Of a stretch of 8,655 nt of DNA, positions 1 to 5,298 are shown in pieces. Numbering within the stretch: position 1 is the stretch's first letter; every line of letters begins with the position of its first letter. The notes under the pieces were generated by a model. That model saw nothing but the letters and a program-made list of their open reading frames with translations. It had not been told where the DNA came from and searched no databases. The DNA is taken from assembly GCA_031289815.1 (NCBI GenBank), contig JAITOS010000037.1, forward strand, positions 1 through 8,655, in the 5' to 3' direction. Source of the DNA: Peptococcaceae bacterium. GTDB taxonomy: Bacteria; Bacillota; Desulfitobacteriia; Desulfitobacteriales; Desulfitobacteriaceae. The translations under genes and the position numbers were made by a program.

Positions 1-67
1 CCGGTTCATGCTCCCATAACAGGCGCATAAAACGATATTCGGCGTCAAATAATTTCAAAGGATCCAT
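1..67 (-). CDS. BlaI/MecI/CopY-family transcriptional repressor, N-terminal fragment
   Basis: Only the first 22 codons are in the window; the gene runs off the left edge. The peptide begins MDPLKLFDAEYRFMRLLWEH, which matches the first helix of the winged-helix domain of BlaI/MecI/CopY repressors (typical pattern: LS-x-AEWxVMxxLW). The start is the ATG at 67, preceded by a strong GGGGAGG Shine-Dalgarno site at 72-78. Members of this family bind DNA as dimers and are usually inactivated by cleavage by a partner BlaR1/MecR1 membrane peptidase, which is often the next gene; that gene would lie outside this window. The promoter region carries two dyads that fit an autoregulatory operator. The family call is from a short fragment, so the regulon (beta-lactam, copper or other) cannot be inferred. 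Confidence 0.72.
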   Translation of the reverse strand, partial: MDPLKLFDAEYRFMRLLWEHEP

Positions 68-81
68 ATGGCCTCCCCTTT

Positions 82-131
82 CTCAAGGTCTGATATGTCC
101 GACCTTGAGATAAGTCTAACACATCCGACCT
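82..131. promoter_or_regulatory. Two tandem dyad operators, probable binding sites of the BlaI-type repressor
   Basis: Bases 82-109 form a dyad with perfect 9-base arms (CTCAAGGTC and GACCTTGAG) and a partly symmetric centre. A second, degenerate copy lies exactly 26 bases further on: 86-105 and 112-131 match at 15 of 20 positions and share the GTCT...TCCGACCT skeleton. The GTC-N-GAC architecture resembles operators of BlaI-type repressors in Bacillota. The second copy lies between the -35 and -10 boxes of the repressor promoter and the first lies around its expected start point, so binding would block transcription. The binding protein is inferred from position. Confidence 0.65.
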
Positions 132-142
132 GCTTTTGTAAA
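113..142 (-). promoter_or_regulatory. Sigma-A-type promoter of the BlaI-family gene
   Basis: Read on the minus strand, TTTACA (137-142) and TAGACT (113-118) are separated by 18 bases. The -35 box matches 5/6 and the -10 box 4/6 of the consensus. The expected start point is near 106, giving a short leader before the ATG at 67. The promoter is embedded in the operator repeats. Just upstream is a 6-base inverted repeat, ACAATA/TATTGT at 145-150 and 158-163, of unknown role. Confidence 0.55.
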
Positions 143-214
143 CAACAATATTTTTCTTATTGTATGCGCTAAAATGATGTGAACCCATAAGGAAGAGCAT
201 CTCGAACCCAGATA

Positions 215-223
215 TGGTACAAT
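215..223 (+). promoter_or_regulatory. Extended -10 promoter for the two membrane-protein genes
   Basis: TGG followed by TACAAT (218-223) fits an extended -10 element (TGnTAnAAT). No convincing -35 box is seen 17-18 bases upstream, which is tolerated with an extended -10. It lies about 45 bases before the first plausible start codon. No clear copy of the repressor dyad overlaps it. Confidence 0.4.
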
Positions 224-265
224 GGAATCACGTCAAGACCATGAACCAAGAAGGGAGCGCTTTTC

Positions 266-766
266 CTGCTAAATATTTTCAGCGTAATTTTATATTTGCT
301 GTTCTACGGCGGGATGGCGATTACTGTTTTCTTGCTCGGTTTCGCCGTGTTTGGAATCGTTAAGCTCACAAAGAAAAGCAGCAAATATAAAGGCTCCAAA
401 AAGACGTTTGCTGTCTTTATCGTTATAGCCGGAGTGGTTTCCGTCGTGATTATCGGCGTGTTCTCGGCTTTTGTCATTCGCTTTTATTCTCTGTCGGTTG
501 TGAGTGTAGAAGACGCTTACCGCAATACCATCCGTCTGAATGGAACAGCATACACATTAAGCGATACAGATGATCCGTTTAGTACAGCGTTGAAGCCGAT
601 TGCCAGAGAGAATCTTCCCGATACAGTTTTCACACCGGAATGGGCCATAGATTTGGTGTTTTCCGCCTCCTATTACTATTCTGACGGCAAAAATACAGAC
701 TTGATATATTATACCGGAATGATGGATTGGTTGGTGTATGAGAAAGCGAAACCGGCAACGCAGTAA
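266..766 (+). CDS. Small two-helix membrane protein, unknown function
   Basis: I do not recognise the family. The protein has two hydrophobic segments near the N-terminus (about residues 4-31 and 47-73 counting from the start used here), with a basic KLTKKSSKYKGSKK loop between them. An extracytoplasmic or soluble C-terminal part of about 90 residues follows, rich in Tyr, Asp and Ser. Start choice: the only good Shine-Dalgarno (GGGAG at 253-257) is eight bases before a CTG at 266, and the ten added residues (LNIFSVILYL and onwards) complete the first helix. The alternative is TTG at 296, without a visible ribosome site, giving 156 residues. It lies 46 bases before the next gene and probably shares its promoter. 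It may belong with the divergent BlaI-type repressor, but this rests on position only. Confidence 0.62.
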   Translation: MLNIFSVILYLLFYGGMAITVFLLGFAVFGIVKLTKKSSKYKGSKKTFAVFIVIAGVVSVVIIGVFSAFVIRFYSLSVVSVEDAYRNTIRLNGTAYTLSDTDDPFSTALKPIARENLPDTVFTPEWAIDLVFSASYYYSDGKNTDLIYYTGMMDWLVYEKAKPATQ

Positions 767-812
767 ATTGCATCCGCTTATTTTAAGCGTTGAGTAATGG
801 AGGAACATTGAG

Positions 813-1244
813 ATGAAAAAGAACGTAATGATCGCCGTGATCCTATTGGCGCTTGGTCTTGCCGCTTTGGGCACAGCGAAATACCTTATTGATCGAGATT
901 GGCATAAGCCGTTAAATGAGGTGTATGGTAATTTTATCGGTCTGTCGGGCATGACCTTGGAGCAATTGGACGACCGGGCTTCCATCGGCGTCACAACCGT
1001 CACCGATGACAGCAGCTTGGCTGAGTTTGTGGAATTGCTTAAAAGCACACGAAAAACTTTAGCGTATTCTGTCAATGATGATTCCGGCAAAAAAAGCTAT
1101 CTGCGGATTGATCTTGACTGCGAACCGGGCCGCATATTTTTGTATGCGGACGGAGACGCGCACTATATGGAAATACCCTATGAGGGAGTATGGCGCTTGG
1201 ATAGTGAAGTGGCTACCGCTATTTATGCTATATATACGCGTTGA
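813..1244 (+). CDS. Secreted or membrane-anchored small protein, unknown function
   Basis: The 143-residue protein starts at an ATG with GGAGG at 799-803, nine bases upstream. MKKN followed by a hydrophobic stretch (about residues 5-22) is an uncleaved signal anchor or a signal peptide; there is no lipobox Cys after it. The rest (about 120 residues) is predicted outside the membrane and ends with an IPYEGVWRLD...IYAIYTR strand-helix pattern. This loosely recalls small Bacillota exported domains such as DUF5301, but I cannot confirm that. It follows another small membrane protein by 46 bases, in the same direction, and is probably co-transcribed. Its only internal cysteine is in DLDCEPG. No enzymatic motif is visible. 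Confidence 0.65.
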   Translation: MKKNVMIAVILLALGLAALGTAKYLIDRDWHKPLNEVYGNFIGLSGMTLEQLDDRASIGVTTVTDDSSLAEFVELLKSTRKTLAYSVNDDSGKKSYLRIDLDCEPGRIFLYADGDAHYMEIPYEGVWRLDSEVATAIYAIYTR

Positions 1245-1259
1245 CCGCGCCGCCTTTTC

Positions 1260-1298
1260 GTATGTACGTCGTGGTTTCGGGTACGTACTGTTTGTTTG
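1260..1298 (+). terminator. Weak hairpin terminator candidate after the plus-strand pair
   Basis: GTATGTAC (1260-1267) pairs with GTACGTAC (1281-1288) as an 8-base stem with one G-T wobble and a 13-base loop. It is followed by a TGTTTGTTTG tract. The stem is short and the loop large, so efficiency is doubtful. It lies 16 bases after the stop of the second membrane-protein gene. The remainder of the 114-base convergent gap (to 1358) shows nothing else that I can support. Confidence 0.4.
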
Positions 1299-1358
1299 CC
1301 TTAGACAATCGGGATGGGACACTCCCCAAATTGAACCCGGTGCAACAGACTACACAAT

Positions 1359-1571
1359 TCAGAGTGGTAGTTGTATTCTGACGTAAGCCTCTATTTCATC
1401 AATCACGCCTTGCGTCCCTGTCAGATGGAACGGTTCGTAGCCAATTTCGATAAATTTAAGTATGCCGTACTTGCGGTCGAGGTCAACAAAGTCGGCGGGC
1501 TTCAAGTTATGCTGACGCATATAAGCGCGAGCTACCTCCGCTTGCAAGTATGCCACTTGATTTATTTTCAT
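1359..1571 (-). CDS. DUF3791 domain protein
   Basis: The 70-residue protein fits DUF3791 along its whole length: an N-terminal helix (QAEVARAYMRQHNLKP), then DFVDLDRKYGILKFI, the GYEPFHLTG motif at about residues 45-53, and a terminal GVIDEIEAYV helix. The ATG at 1571 is chosen because GGAGG at 1579-1583 lies seven bases upstream; a GTG at 1577 is only one base from that site. The gene starts two bases after the stop of the 80-residue gene upstream. DUF3791 genes commonly sit beside DUF3990 genes in Bacillota, which is also the arrangement here. The small size and the context suggest an antitoxin or accessory subunit; that role is inference. Confidence 0.8.
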   Translation of the reverse strand: MKINQVAYLQAEVARAYMRQHNLKPADFVDLDRKYGILKFIEIGYEPFHLTGTQGVIDEIEAYVRIQLPL

Positions 1572-1573
1572 TG

Positions 1574-1816
1574 TCACACCTCCAACCAGCGTTCAATGTC
1601 CTGCGAACGCTCCGCGGCGAGCATATCCAAAATATACTCAGGGCTTTCAAGATACAAATACGATTGAGGACGCGAGAGCAGCTCGAATGTTTTTGTGGAC
1701 ATAAATTCGCGCATTGCGTCAGTAATAGGTTCGTCATTTGCAGCCGCCAGTAGCTCCGCAATTTTCGCGGTTAGCAAGTCTATCATAAAGTTTGCGCTTT
1801 CCTCGGTAACGTTCAT
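1574..1816 (-). CDS. Small acidic helical protein between DUF3990 and DUF3791 genes
   Basis: The 80-residue protein is predicted to be mainly helical. Two amphipathic helices (about residues 5-26 and 32-48) are followed by a distinctive SYLYLESPEYILDML segment and a terminal DIERWLEV. I know of no named family, although similar small proteins occur next to DUF3990 genes. Its ATG overlaps the stop codon of the DUF3990 gene (ATGA, 1813-1816), and AAGGAG lies eight bases upstream inside the end of that gene, so translation is probably coupled. An acidic small partner immediately downstream of an ADP-ribosyltransferase-like protein is a good antitoxin candidate, but no DNA-binding motif is visible. 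Confidence 0.72.
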   Translation of the reverse strand: MNVTEESANFMIDLLTAKIAELLAAANDEPITDAMREFMSTKTFELLSRPQSYLYLESPEYILDMLAAERSQDIERWLEV

Positions 1817-2346
1817 TGCAGTTGCTCCTTCCCTTCAAATGAAAGCAAATCAGCTGCTCTTTGTGTGGCGAAAAGCCATTGTATCGGCAGCTTTTCTGTT
1901 CGGATATTTTTAAGAAAACCAGCTACCGCTTCGTCAGTTCCCGGCTCACCATACGCGCCGAATAAATAGTTTTGAATCGTAATGCGCGTGTCGTCATTTG
2001 CGGTTGCTCCAATAATCAGATCGTATTCGTGCGGCGCGTCACGTACAGTGCGATTGCGGACAACAAAATCTACCCATTCGGCAGTCGGAGTTTCAAATCG
2101 CTTTACGATTAGTTTATCCAAATCTTTGAGCGTAACAGAATACGTACAGACGAATACCTTAACGTCCGCAGCTTTGCCGGAAATTTCATTGCGTTCAATC
2201 TCAATCCGCCGATTGCGCCCCGCAATGTTCGCAGCGTGGTCGTAACTTGGGGTGGCATAAAAGCCTTGTCCGAAGTCTTTAAAGGGTTTTCCGCGAGTTA
2301 CGTCTATCCCTGCTATGTCATGTGTTGTGCCGTGATAGAGTATCAT
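1813..2346 (-). CDS. DUF3990 protein, ADP-ribosyltransferase-like candidate toxin
   Basis: The 177-residue protein begins MILYHGTTHD and matches DUF3990. The YHGT motif (His5) and the DFGQGFYAT motif (Tyr30), with a following Ala-rich helix (HAANIAG), resemble the HG[ST] and G-x-G-x-Y signatures of PARP-like ADP-ribosyltransferases. Further family-like segments are YDLIIGATANDD (about 108-119) and QWLFAT (156-161), where a Gln may occupy the third catalytic position usually held by Glu. There is no signal peptide or membrane helix, so it should act in the cytoplasm. The ATG at 2346 is chosen because GGAGG lies nine bases upstream; an upstream TTG would place the ribosome site inside the gene. 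It heads a three-gene unit with two small proteins. Enzymatic activity and target are inferred, not shown. Confidence 0.82.
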   Translation of the reverse strand: MILYHGTTHDIAGIDVTRGKPFKDFGQGFYATPSYDHAANIAGRNRRIEIERNEISGKAADVKVFVCTYSVTLKDLDKLIVKRFETPTAEWVDFVVRNRTVRDAPHEYDLIIGATANDDTRITIQNYLFGAYGEPGTDEAVAGFLKNIRTEKLPIQWLFATQRAADLLSFEGKEQLQ

Positions 2347-2486
2347 AAGATCTTTCCTCCTGCCAAACAATCAGCATTCGCCTTGCTGCAAACCTTTGAC
2401 TTATCTCCATCAACCCGCCGCACCATCTCATTACAAGCCCTTTTATGGTGCAAGCGTATGACCTGCGCTTTACTTAACGTAATCAT
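2343..2486 (-). pseudogene. Stub of a Doc/Fic-type toxin gene, fused to the DUF3990 leader
   Basis: An ATG at 2486 opens a 47-codon frame. The first residues (MITLSKAQVIRLHH) resemble the N-terminus of Doc/death-on-curing toxins (pattern MIxLSKEQVLxLH). The expected continuation (L-I-x-x-TGG and later the HPFxxGNKR active-site motif) is absent. After about codon 14 the peptide turns into unrelated, Lys/Arg/Cys-rich sequence. The frame stops at a TGA overlapping the DUF3990 ATG. The start overlaps the stop of the upstream antitoxin fragment by four bases (ATGA), as in intact pairs. I read this as a deletion joining a toxin start to DUF3990 leader DNA; it might still serve as a translated leader peptide. 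Confidence 0.45.
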
Positions 2487-2572
2487 TTCACCAGTTCTTC
2501 AAACACTCTGATATGCTTCGTCAAAATGTGCGTAGCCGCCGCGTCCACGTCGTCGTCATCCCTTTTTTGGCG
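2483..2572 (-). pseudogene. 3' fragment of an antitoxin gene of a Doc-type pair
   Basis: A 29-codon open stretch, bounded upstream by an in-frame TAA, ends DAAATHILTKHIRVFEELVK. This matches the C-terminal toxin-neutralising tail seen in many small antitoxins (acidic segment, then KHxxxFEEL-K). There is no plausible start codon with a ribosome site, so the 5' part, with the DNA-binding domain, is missing. Its stop overlaps the ATG of the Doc-like stub by four bases. The fragment lies only ten bases beyond the end of queE. Family assignment rests on a short tail and is tentative. Confidence 0.4.
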
Positions 2573-2581
2573 TTATGAATT

Positions 2582-3187
2582 TCACTTCAAACCGACGAGC
2601 TTATGCGCTTGCAGGGTCAAACGGCAGCGCGGATATTGAAAGATGATCTCGACCGCCTTGCGCACCATCTCCGGCCGGACGTTTTCCGGCGATAACAGAA
2701 CCGGGATAGCGTCGTTGAACGGTTCCCGCGCCAAAATCGCCGCGTCAAAGGCTTCATCCACCACCAGCTTATATTCGCTGACCCGCTGCCGCAACGAGGC
2801 GTGGACGAAATAGCCGCTCTCCTGCTTGGGCGAAACCGTCAGCCACGTTTCTGCGGGATAACTGTCCCGCCACGCCTGCGTGCCGTTGGACTCGATATGT
2901 ATTTTTTTCCCCGCGCTTTCCAAGCCGCACAGCAAAGACGTCAGATCCAGGCGCAGCGGTTCTCCGCCGGTCACGATCATATGCTCAAAACGCGCCTGCG
3001 ACAAGATCGCCTCCACGCTGAGCGGCTGACCTTCTCCCGTCCAAGTATCCTTCGTATCGCACCAGGAACAGCGGAGATTACAGCCTTGCAGCCGGATAAA
3101 GGTCGCCGGAATCCCCAGCCACAGCCCTTCCCCTTGCAGACTGTGGAAAATCTCATTGACAGGATATACAGCTTCCAACCGGCACAT
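2582..3187 (-). CDS. queE: 7-carboxy-7-deazaguanine synthase (radical SAM)
   Basis: QueE converts 6-carboxytetrahydropterin to 7-carboxy-7-deazaguanine, the second QueD/QueE/QueC-specific step toward preQ0 and queuosine. The canonical radical-SAM cluster motif is C36-x3-C40-x2-C43 (in GCNLRCSWCDT), followed by the SAM-binding VTGGEPL and the family N-terminal signature EIFHSLQGEG with GIPATFIRLQGC. Length is 201 residues, slightly shorter than many homologues. The ATG at 3187 has AGGA five bases upstream; a TTG at 3178 is an alternative. An upstream ATG at 3325 would add 46 residues of Arg/Cys-rich out-of-frame queD sequence and is rejected. The gene overlaps the end of queD by 35 bases. Its C-terminus (RLTLQAHKLVGLK) is typical of QueE. 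Confidence 0.95.
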   Translation of the reverse strand: MCRLEAVYPVNEIFHSLQGEGLWLGIPATFIRLQGCNLRCSWCDTKDTWTGEGQPLSVEAILSQARFEHMIVTGGEPLRLDLTSLLCGLESAGKKIHIESNGTQAWRDSYPAETWLTVSPKQESGYFVHASLRQRVSEYKLVVDEAFDAAILAREPFNDAIPVLLSPENVRPEMVRKAVEIIFQYPRCRLTLQAHKLVGLK

Positions 3188-3560
3188 CCCTTTCCTGAAT
3201 CTCGACGTAAGAGGTCGGCGTCTCATACAGCCGGATAAATTGCAGCGGTAAACCGGCGTCGCGCAGCCGCCGCAAGATCCAGGCCGCCATATTTTCCGAC
3301 GTCGGGCGAAATTGCACGACCTCATTGAGATATTGATGGTCCAGGCGCTCGATAATCTCCGCTTTGACCACCTTGGCCAGATGGCCGAAATCCATCACCA
3401 TCCCGTCGTCCGTAGCGCCCGGATCGCCTTTGATCTCTCCGTAAAGGCCGACTTGCAGGGTATAGGTATGGCCGTGAAGATTTTGACAGGTACTGTCGTG
3501 ACCTTCCAAGCGGTGCGCCGCGTTAAATGAAAATTCCTTGACGACTGTGGCAGAAATCAT
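3153..3560 (-). CDS. queD: 6-carboxy-5,6,7,8-tetrahydropterin synthase
   Basis: QueD makes 6-carboxytetrahydropterin from dihydroneopterin triphosphate in queuosine precursor synthesis. The 135-residue protein shows the Zn-binding histidines His16 (FNAAH), His29 and His31 (LHGHTY), the catalytic Cys25, the VMDFG motif at about 55-59, Asp74-His75 (RLDHQYLNE), PTSEN at 86-90, and the ET pair at 113-114 (LYETPTSY). ATG 3560 is chosen because GGAGG lies eight bases upstream (3569-3573) and the ATG overlaps the queC stop by four bases (ATGA). A longer start at 3644 only adds translated queC sequence. The C-terminal tail beyond the conserved YVEI strand (about 14 residues) is longer than usual and encodes the queE overlap. 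All metal and catalytic residues are present. Confidence 0.95.
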   Translation of the reverse strand: MISATVVKEFSFNAAHRLEGHDSTCQNLHGHTYTLQVGLYGEIKGDPGATDDGMVMDFGHLAKVVKAEIIERLDHQYLNEVVQFRPTSENMAAWILRRLRDAGLPLQFIRLYETPTSYVEIQERDVPVGSCISCQ

Positions 3561-4264
3561 TCCCCATTCCTCCGTTCGTATTCCAGCGGATCCTCTAATT
3601 CGTTCCCGGCAAAGGCCCGCAAGCGCTCCACGCAGGTGGAACATTCGCCGCAGGCTTTTTCGCCGCCGTCATAACAACTCCAGGTCAACGCAAACGGCGC
3701 GCCGAGCTTCACACCCAAAGCGACCACCTCTTTTTTGGTCAGCCATTGCAAAGGGGTCGCCAGACGGACTTTCATATAAGACCCCACATAAATCGCGTTA
3801 GCCATCGCGCCGTTAAACTCCGGCGTGCAGTCCGGATAAGCCCAATTCCTGGCGTCCCCAGCGTGCGCGCCAAAAAAGATCGTGTCCGCCCCCTTGACCA
3901 GAGCCAGCGCCGTCGCTACCGAAAGAAAATTGGCGTTACGGAACGGCACATAGGTCGGCGAAATTCCCTCCGTCCGGCTCAATTCCTCATAGGTCAGGCG
4001 GGGATTGGGTCTGTCAGGATCGATCAAGGTCGATCCTCCCCCTTTAAAGATCTCCGGTAGCTGCTCCGTCAGCTGTTCGCCGATCCCCAATTCGTTCGCG
4101 ACCAAGCGGGCGGCTTCGATCTCTCTGGCGTGTTTCTGTCCGTAGTATAAGGTCAGGGCCAGCACGTTTTCCGCGCCGAATTCCCGGCAAGCCAGCACAG
4201 CGCAGACCGTGCTGTCCAGACCGCCGCTTAAAAGCACCAGCGCTTTCCGCAGCTCTTTCGTCAT
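3557..4264 (-). CDS. queC: 7-cyano-7-deazaguanine (preQ0) synthase
   Basis: QueC converts 7-carboxy-7-deazaguanine to preQ0 using ATP and ammonia. The 235-residue protein has the PP-loop (LSGGLDST, residues 12-19), the YYGQKH motif, PFRNANFLS, GAHAGDARNWAYPDC, and a C-terminal zinc site with Cys197, Cys205, Cys208 and Cys211 (SCYDGG...CGECSTC). It is the first gene of queC-queD-queE and overlaps queD by four bases. AGGAGGG at 4274-4280 lies nine bases before the ATG at 4264; another ATG at 4271 is out of frame and too close to the site. queF and a folE-type GTP cyclohydrolase are not adjacent, so those steps must be encoded elsewhere or replaced by salvage. No preQ1 riboswitch is recognisable in its leader. 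Confidence 0.96.
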   Translation of the reverse strand: MTKELRKALVLLSGGLDSTVCAVLACREFGAENVLALTLYYGQKHAREIEAARLVANELGIGEQLTEQLPEIFKGGGSTLIDPDRPNPRLTYEELSRTEGISPTYVPFRNANFLSVATALALVKGADTIFFGAHAGDARNWAYPDCTPEFNGAMANAIYVGSYMKVRLATPLQWLTKKEVVALGVKLGAPFALTWSCYDGGEKACGECSTCVERLRAFAGNELEDPLEYERRNGE

Positions 4265-4308
4265 CCGCCATTACCCTCCTTCTATTTCTTCTGTTCCTGT
4301 CTATACCG

Positions 4309-4368
4309 TCTATCTGCCTATTTATCTATCTATTCATCTGCTTATCTGTCTGCCTATTGATTGATCTA
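4309..4368. repeat. Degenerate TCTR tetranucleotide repeat in the pheA-queC gap
   Basis: The 164-base gap between queC and pheA is dominated by four-base units. From 4309 to 4368, fifteen consecutive units stay in register (TCTA, TCTG, CCTA, TTTA, TCTA, TCTA, TTCA, TCTG and so on). Flanking DNA (about 4281-4308 and 4369-4424) is looser but has the same CTAT/CTGT flavour. In queC-direction RNA this is purine-rich (GAUA/GACA/CAGA). It lies upstream of the queC ribosome site. I see no promoter, terminator or riboswitch with confidence here, so the que genes may be read through from pheA. Confidence 0.75.
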
Positions 4369-4428
4369 TACACTTGTCTGTCAGTTTCTCTGTCTATCTC
4401 TGTTTCTATGTCTATTTATCTTCTCCGC

Positions 4429-5238
4429 TTAATAGCTTCCCAAAATCTTCAATTGATGACCTAAAGTCTTCAGGATCGAGACGGCCTTTACCGTCCGCTC
4501 ATCCTCCAAGCCCGCTTCCACATCCAGATAGAATTGATAGGTGCCCAGCCTTTTCTTGGTCGGCCGGGACTCAATCCAGGAAAGATTCAGATCCAGGGCG
4601 AAAAACACCTGCAAAATACTCATCAGCACCCCGCTGCGTTCATGATTGGGCAGGATCACCATCATCGTTTTTCGCGGCGCTTCCAGAAGCTGTACGCCTT
4701 TAGTCACCACCACAAAACGCGTATGATTCGATGCCGAATCCTGAATATCCGAGGCGATGATCTGCAAACCCCATTGCTTGGCCGCCCAGGCGGAAGCGAT
4801 CGCCGCCACATCCTGACGGCCTGATTCTTGCACCGCAATGGCGGCCGCCACCGTACTATCGAAGTTCTTTACCTCCGCTTTCAGTTTTTTAATCAACAGA
4901 CGGCATTGAGAAATCGCCGGCGGGATCGACCATATTTCTTTCAGGTCTTCCAGCTTCACCGGCCCCGCCGCCAATAAATTTTGCGCGATATCTAAAACGA
5001 TTTCCCCCTGAACAAACAGATCCTCGCTTTCATTTAAGCGGTCCACCGCAAAAATAATCGAGCCTTCGATGGTATTCTCAAGGGGTACGATCGCCTTATC
5101 TATTCTCCCCGCTTCCACTTCATCCAGCACGTCCAGAATCGTAGGATAGGGCAACAGCTCCGCCTCCCGTTTGGCAAAATAACGGCAAGCCGCTTCTTCG
5201 CTAAACGTCCCCTTCGGGCCTAAATAACCAACCTTCAC
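4429..5238 (-). CDS. pheA: Prephenate dehydratase with ACT domain
   Basis: The enzyme converts prephenate to phenylpyruvate in phenylalanine synthesis. The 269-residue stand-alone form has the PDT domain at about 1-180: GYLGPKGTFSEEA at the N-terminus, IVPLENTIEGS (50-60) and the catalytic Thr173-Arg174-Phe175 motif (NHTRFVVV). The ACT domain at about 190-269 carries the ESRPTKKRLGTYQF segment that binds Phe for feedback inhibition. The start is the GTG at 5238, with GGGGAGG at 5246-5252, seven bases upstream. The ATG at 5262 would sit at the transcript start and lacks a ribosome site. Odd points: the usual SHPQA-x-x-QC segment reads SIPPAISQC, and the ACT PGAL motif reads SGVL. The gene lies upstream of queCDE in the same direction. 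Confidence 0.95.
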   Translation of the reverse strand: MKVGYLGPKGTFSEEAACRYFAKREAELLPYPTILDVLDEVEAGRIDKAIVPLENTIEGSIIFAVDRLNESEDLFVQGEIVLDIAQNLLAAGPVKLEDLKEIWSIPPAISQCRLLIKKLKAEVKNFDSTVAAAIAVQESGRQDVAAIASAWAAKQWGLQIIASDIQDSASNHTRFVVVTKGVQLLEAPRKTMMVILPNHERSGVLMSILQVFFALDLNLSWIESRPTKKRLGTYQFYLDVEAGLEDERTVKAVSILKTLGHQLKILGSY

Positions 5239-5268
5239 AGAGCATCCTCCCCTTCCCGCCATCTATTT

Positions 5269-5274
5269 ATTATA
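5269..5274 (-). promoter_or_regulatory. -10 box of the pheA promoter
   Basis: A perfect TATAAT, preceded by AGTG, lies on the minus strand 31 bases before the GTG start of pheA. The -35 region is poor. The predicted start point is near 5262, giving a leader of about 24 bases that contains the ribosome site. This supports the GTG start. Confidence 0.5.
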
Positions 5275-5298
5275 CACTGAATTTATTCATCCCATAGC

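Noticed and set aside
557..1090. 177-codon minus-strand frame across the two membrane-protein genes
   Set aside because: It has Ser/Cys/Arg-rich shadow composition and runs across two plus-strand genes that have good ribosome sites and membrane anchors.
3188..3325. N-terminal extension of QueE by 46 residues from an upstream ATG
   Set aside because: The added peptide is Arg/Cys-rich and is simply queD coding DNA in another frame; the QueE family begins near ATG 3187.
4265..4428. preQ1 riboswitch upstream of queC
   Set aside because: I looked for the short preQ1-I hairpin with an A-rich tail and found only tetranucleotide repeat; no structured element is visible.
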